DNA from: an uncultured Eisenbergiella sp.
GTDB lineage: Bacteria; Bacillota; Clostridia; Lachnospirales; Lachnospiraceae
Assembly: GCA_947626725.1 (NCBI GenBank)
Contig: CANQTI010000049.1
Location: forward strand, 1-10,880
DNA: 10,880 nucleotides
Direction of reading: 5' to 3'
The notes beneath the pieces are model-generated. The model did no database searches. It was not told where the DNA came from and saw nothing but the letters and a program-made list of their open reading frames with translations. Shown piece by piece: positions 1-6,200 of the stretch. Both the position numbers and the translations under genes were made by a program. Each line of letters opens with the position of its first letter. The first letter of the stretch is position 1.

Positions 1-348
1 CAGTATACGATCACGCTGAAGGGCATCGACGGCGCGGCGCAGATCGCCGGGATCATGGATAAGCTCCGCAGCGATCCGCCCAAGGCATTCGGCGACCTGA
101 AGGTGCTGCGGATGCGCGACTACGAGAAGGACGTGATCACCGATATGGAGACGGGAGAGACCTGCCCTACCGGCCTGCCCAAGTCCAATGTGCTTTATTT
201 CGAGCTGCCCGGCGATAACTGGTGCTGTGCCCGTCCTTCCGGAACGGAGCCCAAGATCAAGTTCTATATGGGTGTGAAAGGGAACAGCCTGGAGGACGCC
301 GCGCAGAAGGTGGCGAGGCTGACAGAGGATCTGAAGGCGGCGCTGTGA
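1..348 (+). CDS. Alpha-phosphohexomutase (phosphoglucomutase-type), C-terminal fragment
   Basis: The reading frame is open from the first base, so the gene is cut at the window's left edge and only about 115 C-terminal residues are visible. They correspond to domain 4 of the alpha-D-phosphohexomutase family. The diagnostic phosphate-binding loop RPSGTEPKIKFY lies near the end (about bases 232-267), followed by a short amphipathic helix and the stop. Family members interconvert hexose-6-phosphate and hexose-1-phosphate in the cytoplasm. The catalytic phosphoserine and metal-binding domains would lie upstream and cannot be checked. The form PSGTEPKIKFY, where the AlgC/GlmM type usually continues differently after PSGTEP, favours the PgcA-like phosphoglucomutase / phosphopentomutase branch over phosphoglucosamine mutase; this is family knowledge, not proof. 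Glucose-1-phosphate would feed the nucleotide sugars used by the downstream glycosyltransferases, but a hairpin and a 285-base gap suggest a separate transcription unit. Confidence 0.88.
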   Translation, partial: QYTITLKGIDGAAQIAGIMDKLRSDPPKAFGDLKVLRMRDYEKDVITDMETGETCPTGLPKSNVLYFELPGDNWCCARPSGTEPKIKFYMGVKGNSLEDAAQKVARLTEDLKAAL

Positions 349-424
349 GGTACGAAAAGGCGGGACGGTTTCGGAAGCATTTCGGAACGGGCCGTTTTGC
401 AGGAACAGAAATCGGATGATTATG

Positions 425-457
425 ACGGCGATGCCGCAGGCTGCGCGGTATCGCCGT
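425..457 (+). terminator. Strong 13-bp hairpin after the phosphohexomutase, terminator-like but without a clear U-tract
   Basis: Bases 425-437 pair with 445-457 to give a continuous 13-bp stem (one G-U pair), with a 7-base loop at 438-444. It lies 76 bases past the stop. The following bases (ttctgtaagt) are not a real T-run, so it may be a weak or factor-assisted terminator or an mRNA 3'-end stabiliser. The rest of the 349-633 gap holds a small UUCG-capped hairpin (501-510), an A-rich stretch from about 513 to 613, and no consensus promoter that I can see. Confidence 0.45.
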
Positions 458-633
458 TCTGTAAGTGTGCCGGATGGTGTATTCCCGGTGAATTGGGAAA
501 CCCTTCGGGGAAGTAAAAAAATCTCAAAAACGGGAAAGAAGATAGCTCCCAAAAGACAGAAAAGGAAATTTCGGCAGATTAGGACGAAAAAATCCCGCAG
601 ACAATAAAAATCCCGAAAGGAGTCAGGGCGCAC

Positions 634-2097
634 ATGGCGGCATTTCGTATTGCCAATCTGAAAAAGACCTGGTATTACCTGAAAAAAAACGGTTTATCCG
701 CCGCTTGTCTGGCGGCGCTGGAGCGACTTGGGGAAAGCCGGCAGGCGTCTTATGTCTATGAGTCTCCGGGGGAGGATGTGCTGGAGGCACAGCGTGGGAC
801 CGATCTCGGCCGGCTTCGTATTTCGGTGGTGGTGCCTGCGTTCATGCCCAAGGAGGCGCATCTGACGGCACTGCTGGACAGTCTCTATGTCCAGACCTAT
901 CCGCACTGGGAGCTGGTGATCGCGGACGCCGGAGCGGACGGCGGGACAAAACAGCTGGCGGAGCGTTGGGCCGGGCTTCACGGGCTCTTTTTTGAACGGA
1001 CCGCGCAAAGCCCGGGAACGGATGGAACAGCGGCAGGAAAAGCGATCTGGAAAGACGGTGCGGTCCGATATCTGAAGCTGGAGAAGAACCTGGGAATTTC
1101 CCGAAATACCAATGCCGGATTGGCTTATGCGCGCGGGGATTATATAGGGCTTTTGGACCATGATGATTTATTGACTCCCGATGCGCTCTTTGAGACGGCT
1201 TCGGCGGTCGAAACGGGAAAAAAGGCGGGCAGGCAGCCGCTCCTGCTGTATTCCGATGAGGATAAATGCGACGGGTCGGGAAGCCGTTTTTTTGAACCCA
1301 ATCTGAAACCGGATCTGGATCCGGATCTTTTGCTTTCCAACAATTATATCTGCCATTTTCTGGTGATGGAGAGCAGACTGATCCGGGAACTGGGGATGCG
1401 GGCGGAGTTTGACGGCGCACAGGATTATGATCTGGTGCTGCGCGCCGCGGCGCTGGGGGTCCCCTTTTGTCATATAAAGAAAGTTTTGTATCATTGGCGC
1501 TGTCATGAGGATTCCACGGCCCAGAATCCGAAAAGCAAGGCGTATGCCTATGAAGCGGGAAAATGTGCGATAGAGGCGTTTCTGGCACAGACTGGGAAGC
1601 GTGCAAAAGTATCCCATCTGAAACATTTGGGCTTCTATCGGGTAGACTATGAAGGGGATATTTTTGCGCAGCGTCCGGATCTGGGTGCGGTGGCTTGTCC
1701 GCTTCCGCCCAAAAAGGGCCGTTTTTGCAGCGGCATTTATGACTCGGCGGCGAGTGCAGGATGGCAGAAACCGACGGCGGATGTGGGTTTGCAGGAAACG
1801 GCCGCGAACGTGAGGATGCGGTTTGAGGGTCTGCGAAACGGATTTTCCGGCCCGATGCACAGGGCGGCGCTGCAGCAGGATGTGGAGGCGGCGGATCTTC
1901 GGACCCTGCGGGTGCGGAAAGAGCTTTCCGGGTTGTATGCACAGGCTTTGCAGCGGGCAGAGCGGGAGAGAGAGCAGTACGGGGAAGAAGAGGGTGCGAT
2001 GCGGCGGGCAAGCCTGGAGTTCTGCGCGAAGCTGCGGGAAATGGGATATCGGATTCTGTGGGATCCAGAAGGAACGGGCGGACGGGTAAAATCTTGA
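634..2097 (+). CDS. Family 2 glycosyltransferase with long C-terminal region
   Basis: This 487-residue protein has a GT-A fold. Residues 1-62 form a basic/helical N-terminal region. The nucleotide-sugar domain opens with ISVVVPAF (63-70). A metal-binding DHDD cluster, the DXD equivalent, lies at 175-178 in LLDHDDLLTPDAL, and AQDYDL (262-267) sits where the family usually has its catalytic-base ED/QD motif. It should transfer a sugar from an NDP-sugar to a lipid-linked or polysaccharide acceptor at the inner face of the membrane; donor and acceptor cannot be read from sequence. The last ~145 residues resemble the second half of related enzymes (FSGPMHRAA segment) and end in a charged helical stretch (about 440-480); no second DXD is visible. 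The ATG is preceded by AAAGGAG (616-622) with an 11-base spacer. The downstream glycosyltransferase overlaps its stop, so the two are probably translated together. Confidence 0.85.
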   Translation: MAAFRIANLKKTWYYLKKNGLSAACLAALERLGESRQASYVYESPGEDVLEAQRGTDLGRLRISVVVPAFMPKEAHLTALLDSLYVQTYPHWELVIADAGADGGTKQLAERWAGLHGLFFERTAQSPGTDGTAAGKAIWKDGAVRYLKLEKNLGISRNTNAGLAYARGDYIGLLDHDDLLTPDALFETASAVETGKKAGRQPLLLYSDEDKCDGSGSRFFEPNLKPDLDPDLLLSNNYICHFLVMESRLIRELGMRAEFDGAQDYDLVLRAAALGVPFCHIKKVLYHWRCHEDSTAQNPKSKAYAYEAGKCAIEAFLAQTGKRAKVSHLKHLGFYRVDYEGDIFAQRPDLGAVACPLPPKKGRFCSGIYDSAASAGWQKPTADVGLQETAANVRMRFEGLRNGFSGPMHRAALQQDVEAADLRTLRVRKELSGLYAQALQRAEREREQYGEEEGAMRRASLEFCAKLREMGYRILWDPEGTGGRVKS

Positions 2098-3050
2098 AAA
2101 CGACGGTGATCATTCCGAATTACAACGGGATCAAATATATCAGAAAATGCCTGAAATCGGTAATGCAGAGTTTTGTCTCGGTGTCTGTGATCGTAGTGGA
2201 CAACGGTTCCGTGGACGGCAGCAGGGAACTGGTGGAGCGGGAGTTTTCTCAGGTGAGACTGGTCGCCTTTGAAGAAAACAAAGGGTTCTGTGCGGCGGTC
2301 AACGCCGGGATCGCTGCGGCCGAGACTGCCTATGTTTTTTTGCTCAACAACGACACAGAAATAGAGCCGGACTGCGTTGGACATCTGGAAGCGGCGTTGG
2401 AGGCGGATGATCATATCTTTTCGGTGGGAGCGAAAATGCTTTCCATGAGCCGGCCGGAACTCATAGATGGGGCCGGGGATCTGTATTCTGCCTTTGGCTG
2501 GGCCTATGCGGTAGGGAAGGGAAAGCCGCGGGAACGTTTTTCCAGACCCATGAACGTGTTCTCCAGCTGTGCGGGGGCGGCGCTGTACAGAAAGGCGTAT
2601 CTGGAAAAAACAGGGCTGTTCGATGAGAACCATTTTGCGTATCTGGAGGATGTGGATCTTGGCTACCGTGCCAGGATTCTGGGATACCGCAATGTGACGG
2701 AGCCTTCGGCTGTGGTATATCATGCCGGCAGCGGATTTTCCGGTTCCCGTTACAATGCGTTCAAGATTCAGCACTCTTCCCGGAATAATGTGTACTTGAT
2801 TTACAAAAATATGCCTGTTTTGCAGCTATTGCTGAATGCGCCCTTTCTGGCAGCAGGTTTTTTGCTTAAACTGTTCTTTTTTGCGGGGAAAGGGTTCGGA
2901 GGCATTTATTGGAAGGGGCTTCTGACAGGCCTTTCCCTGTGTGCGTCTGAGGCGGGGAGAACCCATAAAGTGCATTTCATGTGGAAGAACCTGGGGAATT
3001 ATGCCAGGATTCAGCTGGAACTTTGGGAAAACCTGTTCCGGCGGTTGTAG
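2094..3050 (+). CDS. Family 2 glycosyltransferase (rhamnosyltransferase-like)
   Basis: From the proposed TTG start this is a 318-residue GT-A enzyme. It begins directly with the donor-binding strand (TVIIPNYNG, residues 4-12) and has VVDNGSVDGS (34-43), the metal-binding NNDTE (85-89) and the acceptor/catalytic EDVDLGYR motif (185-192). This set is typical of WbbL/RfbF-like rhamnosyltransferases, although sugar specificity is only inferred. A hydrophobic stretch at about 247-267 (LLLNAPFLAAGFLLKLFFFAG) probably associates with the membrane. Start choice: TTG at 2094 overlaps the previous gene's TGA in the pattern TTGA and places the conserved strand at the very N-terminus. An in-frame GTG at 2058 would add 12 poorly conserved residues and lies inside the upstream gene. 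Neither start has a strong Shine-Dalgarno; AGAAGGAA at 2067-2074 is about 20 bases from the TTG. Translational coupling to the upstream glycosyltransferase is likely. Confidence 0.87.
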   Translation: MKTTVIIPNYNGIKYIRKCLKSVMQSFVSVSVIVVDNGSVDGSRELVEREFSQVRLVAFEENKGFCAAVNAGIAAAETAYVFLLNNDTEIEPDCVGHLEAALEADDHIFSVGAKMLSMSRPELIDGAGDLYSAFGWAYAVGKGKPRERFSRPMNVFSSCAGAALYRKAYLEKTGLFDENHFAYLEDVDLGYRARILGYRNVTEPSAVVYHAGSGFSGSRYNAFKIQHSSRNNVYLIYKNMPVLQLLLNAPFLAAGFLLKLFFFAGKGFGGIYWKGLLTGLSLCASEAGRTHKVHFMWKNLGNYARIQLELWENLFRRL

Positions 3051-3053
3051 GGA

Positions 3054-3081
3054 TCCGGGGAATGGCCGGAAATTACTTTTT
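3054..3081 (+). terminator. Possible weak intrinsic terminator after the glycosyltransferase pair
   Basis: TCCGG (3054-3058) pairs with CCGGA (3066-3070) around a 7-base loop, followed after a few bases by five Ts (3077-3081). The stem is short and the T-run is offset, so termination would be inefficient. Its position just after the stop, and before an independent promoter, makes it plausible. Confidence 0.3.
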
Positions 3082-3154
3082 GCGGAGTTGGGGAGGGCTT
3101 TCGTTCTTTAAAAGGCGGCTGTAAAGGACGGATGGGGCGGATTTTGTAAAATCC

Positions 3155-3183
3155 TTGTACTTTCCGGCGGATTATGATATAAT
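3155..3183 (+). promoter_or_regulatory. Strong sigma-A (housekeeping) promoter, extended -10
   Basis: A -35 box TTGTAC (3155-3160) is followed by a 17-base spacer and a perfect -10 box TATAAT (3178-3183). The TG at 3175-3176 with one base before the -10 makes it an extended -10 promoter. Transcription should begin around 3190, giving a leader of only about 27 bases before the sugar-phosphate transferase. This is the best promoter match in the window and marks the start of a transcription unit covering at least the transferase and the LytR-CpsA-Psr gene. Confidence 0.82.
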
Positions 3184-3216
3184 GCCCGCAACCGGACCTT
3201 ATGGGGTATTGAGGGA

Positions 3217-4635
3217 ATGATAAAAGATAACCAGAAGTATTTCAACCGCCTGCACGTCGTGCTGGACGCGCTGACGATCGCGGGATCCTATATTCTCGCC
3301 TGGTGGTTGATGTTTGAGAGCAGTTTTGCGGATAAGAGCATAGGTGTTCTGCCCATGGGCATTTATTTCTCTGCTCTTTATTTTATCGTACCCTCTTATC
3401 TGGTTTTGTATTATGGGGCCCGTTTATATACGCCCAAGCGCGTGCAGCGGGCAGAGGATGAGATCCAGAATGTGTTTCGGGCCAATCTGATCGGAATCAT
3501 TTTAATTCTGGCCGTACTGTTTTTGATGAACTCGTCCATTTCCTATATGCATGATTTCTCGCGCTCCATGCTGGCGCTGTTCGCCGTGCTCAACACGGTG
3601 TTCACGATCCTGATCCGGGCGTGTATCCGCAGACTTCTTCATTTTTTTCGAAGAAAGGGATATAATCTCAAGCATATTCTTCTGGTCGGCTATTCCCGGG
3701 CTGCGGAAGCATATATTGACCGCATCATGGCGAATCCCCAGTGGGGGTATGTGGTACGGGGAATTCTGGATGACAGTGTGCCGCGGGGGGCGGTTTACAA
3801 GGGCGTGCGCGTGCTGGGCGCCATTGACAATCTGCTCTATATCCTGCCGGAGAATAAGCTGGACGAGATCGCGGTGACACTGGCCCTGTCCGATTATGAC
3901 AGGCTGGAAGAAATCGTGAGCCTCTGTGAGAAATCGGGCGTGCATACGACGTTTATACCCGATTATAACAGTCTGGTGCCCGGGAAACCCTATACGGAGG
4001 ATCTGGGAGGACTTCCGGTCATCAATATCCGTTATGTGCCGCTGACGAACACGATCAACGCGGTGTCCAAACGGCTGGTGGATATCGTGGGCTCTCTTTG
4101 CGGTTTGATCCTGACTTCGCCGCTGCTTGTGGTGGTGGCGATCCTGGTGAAAACAACCAGCAAAGGCCCGGTTATTTTCGCCCAGGAGAGAGTGGGCCTG
4201 CACAATCGCACGTTTAAAATGTATAAGTTCCGCACTATGCGGCTTCAGGAAGAGTCGGAAGAGAAGAAGGGCTGGACGACAAAGGATGACCCCAGGGTCA
4301 CGAAGGTGGGGCGCGTTCTGCGCCGGACGAGCATTGACGAATTGCCTCAGCTTTTCAATATTCTGATTGGGAACATGAGCCTGGTGGGACCGCGGCCGGA
4401 ACGGCCCCAGTATGTGGAAAAGTTCCGGGAGGAAATCCCGCGCTACATGATCAAGCATCAGGTGCGGCCGGGGCTTACCGGCTGGGCACAGATCAACGGA
4501 TATCGGGGGGATACTTCGATTCGCAAGCGGATCGAGTATGACATTTACTATATTGAAAACTGGAGTATGGGGTTTGATCTGAAAATTTTATTTCTCACAG
4601 TTTTCAAAGGTATGATCAACGAAAACGCTTACTGA
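3217..4635 (+). CDS. Undecaprenyl-phosphate glucose/sugar-1-phosphate transferase (polyisoprenyl-phosphate hexose-1-phosphate transferase)
   Basis: This 472-residue membrane protein starts the assembly of a cell-surface polysaccharide by moving a sugar-1-phosphate from an NDP-sugar to undecaprenyl phosphate. Residues 1 to about 145 hold several hydrophobic segments. A Rossmann-like CoA-binding-type domain follows (HILLVGYSRAAEAYIDRI), then the bacterial sugar-transferase domain from KRLVDIVGSL (285) with its re-entrant membrane helix. Catalytic-domain motifs are intact: FAQERVGL, YKFRTM, the Asp-Glu pair of SIDELPQL (D374, E375) and MSLVGPRPERP (387-397). Length and domain order match the WcaJ/CpsE group; glucose is the usual substrate but galactose is possible. 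The ATG has an odd upstream region: GAGGG (3211-3215) is almost adjacent and GGGG (3203-3206) lies 10 bases away. The start still matches the family N-terminus (KYFNRL). The gene lies under its own promoter and 13 bases before the LytR-CpsA-Psr gene. Confidence 0.92.
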   Translation: MIKDNQKYFNRLHVVLDALTIAGSYILAWWLMFESSFADKSIGVLPMGIYFSALYFIVPSYLVLYYGARLYTPKRVQRAEDEIQNVFRANLIGIILILAVLFLMNSSISYMHDFSRSMLALFAVLNTVFTILIRACIRRLLHFFRRKGYNLKHILLVGYSRAAEAYIDRIMANPQWGYVVRGILDDSVPRGAVYKGVRVLGAIDNLLYILPENKLDEIAVTLALSDYDRLEEIVSLCEKSGVHTTFIPDYNSLVPGKPYTEDLGGLPVINIRYVPLTNTINAVSKRLVDIVGSLCGLILTSPLLVVVAILVKTTSKGPVIFAQERVGLHNRTFKMYKFRTMRLQEESEEKKGWTTKDDPRVTKVGRVLRRTSIDELPQLFNILIGNMSLVGPRPERPQYVEKFREEIPRYMIKHQVRPGLTGWAQINGYRGDTSIRKRIEYDIYYIENWSMGFDLKILFLTVFKGMINENAY

Positions 4636-4648
4636 CAGGAGAGATACG

Positions 4649-5938
4649 ATGGCAACGAATTCAAGAGACTGGGACGAAACGGAGGAGAGAAAAAAATCCC
4701 GGAACGGCAGCCATAAGAGCACAGGAAGCTCTTCCGCGAAAGGTTCCGGGAAGTCCTCTTCCAAGAAAGCATCGTCTTCAGGAAAGAAATATGATTCGGA
4801 ATGGGAGGACGAACCCGTGCAAAGATCCCATTCCGGGAAATCATCCGGCAGCAGGAAAAAGTCTTCCTCCAAAAAGAAAAAAGCGAAGCGGAGAAAACGT
4901 CTGCTTCTGTTTGCGGTGGAGATCATTGCGCTGGTGGTTCTGCTGGGCGCGATCATGACGGTGAACAGTCTGCGCAAGATGGAAAAGATCGATCTGACGG
5001 AGGAGGATATCAAGTTCAATCCCAAGGTCGAGGAAGAGAATGTGGTTCAGAAGGGCTATCGCAATATCGCTTTGTTTGGTGTGGATTCCCGGAAAGGAAA
5101 GCTCGGCAAGGGACAGCGCACGGATACGATCATGATCGCCTCCATCAATATGGATACGAAAGAAGTAAAGCTGTGCAGCGTATATCGGGATACTTATCTG
5201 AATTTGGGGACGGATTCCTACAACAAGGCCAATTCCGCGTATGCCAACGGCGGAGCGGAGCAGGCGCTGAACATGCTCAACTGGAACCTGGACATGAACA
5301 TTTCGGAATATATGACAGTGGGCTTTGACGCGCTCATTGAGACCATCGACGCGCTGGGCGGCGTGGATATCGATGTGCATGAGAACGAGATCTCCTATCT
5401 GAATGATTATCAGAGAAGCATGTATATGGAGGAGGGAGATCCGCCCAGCAAGCTCAATGAGAACATCGTGCGGGTGACCCAGAGCGGGATGCAGACGCTG
5501 AACGGCCTGCAGGCGACGGCCTACTGCCGGATCCGGTATATCGGAAACGATTACGGCCGTACCGAACGTCAGCGCAAGGTGTTGATGGCCTGTATGGAAA
5601 AGGCGAAACGGGCGAATCCCGCGACGCTGATCTCCATTTTGAACAAGGTGATCGACAATACGCAGACGAATTTGGATCTGTCGGAGATGCAGGAGATTCT
5701 GTCGGATGTGGGCTCCTATGAGATCGTGGGACAGGATGGTATGCCGTTTGAAGAGCTCCGTGGGAGCGGAAAGATCGGCAGCAAAGGTTCCTGCGTGGTC
5801 CCTCTGGATCTGGAGGCGAATGTGAAGAAGCTGCATGAATTCCTGTTCGGTGTCGTGGACTATGAGCCCTCCGACCAGGTCAAGGAGTACAGCAGAAAGA
5901 TCGCGTCGGATATTTCGGGATATAAGATTGATCGGTGA
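4649..5938 (+). CDS. LytR-CpsA-Psr (LCP) family cell-wall polymer ligase
   Basis: This 429-residue membrane-anchored protein belongs to the family that moves undecaprenyl-diphosphate-linked glycopolymers onto peptidoglycan on the outer face of the membrane. Residues 1 to about 84 form a long, cytoplasmic, low-complexity tail rich in Ser, Lys and Gly. One transmembrane helix spans about 85-106. The LCP domain follows with its conserved residues: DSR (146-148), RTDT (157-160), the YRDTYL arginine and aspartate (R180, D181) and YGRTERQRKVL (302-312, including R304, R307 and R309). These arginines normally bind the lipid pyrophosphate. The ATG is set by AGGAG at 4637-4641 with a 7-base spacer. 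Only 13 bases separate it from the sugar-phosphate transferase stop, so the two are very probably co-transcribed, linking the first and last steps of polymer assembly. The polymer's identity (capsule, teichoic acid-like or rhamnan) is not shown. Confidence 0.92.
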   Translation: MATNSRDWDETEERKKSRNGSHKSTGSSSAKGSGKSSSKKASSSGKKYDSEWEDEPVQRSHSGKSSGSRKKSSSKKKKAKRRKRLLLFAVEIIALVVLLGAIMTVNSLRKMEKIDLTEEDIKFNPKVEEENVVQKGYRNIALFGVDSRKGKLGKGQRTDTIMIASINMDTKEVKLCSVYRDTYLNLGTDSYNKANSAYANGGAEQALNMLNWNLDMNISEYMTVGFDALIETIDALGGVDIDVHENEISYLNDYQRSMYMEEGDPPSKLNENIVRVTQSGMQTLNGLQATAYCRIRYIGNDYGRTERQRKVLMACMEKAKRANPATLISILNKVIDNTQTNLDLSEMQEILSDVGSYEIVGQDGMPFEELRGSGKIGSKGSCVVPLDLEANVKKLHEFLFGVVDYEPSDQVKEYSRKIASDISGYKIDR

Positions 5939-6012
5939 AGCTGCGGTCCTGTCGGCCGTGTGCGGCCATGAATGGAAACGGCGGGTGCCGCATTTTGCGG
6001 ACGCTCTTATGA

Positions 6013-6047
6013 AAACGGGGACTGGCGTAAAATCGGCGGTCCCGTTT
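6013..6047 (+). terminator. Probable intrinsic terminator after the LCP gene
   Basis: AAACGGG (6013-6019) pairs with CCCGTTT (6041-6047). The stem continues after a one-base bulge at 6020 through 6021-6023 with 6038-6040, leaving a 14-base loop. The tail is pyrimidine-rich (ccttctgt) but not a clean T-run. Two smaller hairpins precede it: GGCCG/CGGCC at 5954-5967 and CCGCA/TGCGG at 5988-6000. Together they make the end of the LCP transcript highly structured. Confidence 0.5.
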
Positions 6048-6117
6048 CCTTCTGTATAAACGTTTTATTTCTCGTTGGGAGTGGATGCGGGAAGCGAACA
6101 AATCGGCTGCAGGAAAG

Positions 6118-6152
6118 GCGGCGCGTCAGGCTGACGGGGTCAGCGGCGCCGC
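6118..6152 (+). other. GC-rich nested inverted repeat upstream of the third glycosyltransferase
   Basis: GCGGCGC (6118-6124) is complementary to GCGCCGC (6146-6152), and an inner hairpin GTCA/TGAC (6125-6128 with 6132-6135) sits inside it. The structure ends 39 bases before the Shine-Dalgarno of the glycosyltransferase starting at 6201. There is no T-tract, so it does not look like an intrinsic terminator. It could be a structured leader or simply GC-rich sequence. No convincing promoter was found in 5939-6200; TATAAA at 6055-6060 lacks a matching -35. Confidence 0.3.
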
Positions 6153-6190
6153 ACTCGGATGTATCGGTGGGAAGGCGGAGAAAACGGGTC

Positions 6191-6195
6191 GGAGG
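6191..6195 (+). promoter_or_regulatory. Shine-Dalgarno site fixing the glycosyltransferase start at 6201
   Basis: GGAGG lies 5 bases before ATG 6201. An in-frame ATG at 6159 would add 14 residues with no family similarity, and only the 6201 start puts the conserved VDVIIPVYRPG strand at the N-terminus. Confidence 0.75.
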
Positions 6196-6200
6196 TCCGT

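Noticed and set aside
416..607. Small 63-codon + strand frame in the first intergenic gap
   Set aside because: It covers the 425-457 hairpin, has no Shine-Dalgarno and gives a Lys/Arg-rich product driven by A-rich DNA; judged non-coding.
842..2113. Long open frame of 423 codons on the - strand opposite the first glycosyltransferase
   Set aside because: Pro/Arg/Ser-rich translation with no family motifs; the + strand carries a complete, motif-bearing enzyme. It is a GC-driven antisense shadow.
1737..2774. 345-codon open frame on the - strand across the two glycosyltransferases
   Set aside because: Basic, His/Arg-rich, motif-free translation opposite two convincing genes; crosses the gene junction with no ribosome site evidence.
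4841..5836. 331-codon open frame on the - strand opposite the LCP gene
   Set aside because: His/Ile/Arg-rich antisense shadow; the + strand frame has all conserved LCP residues.
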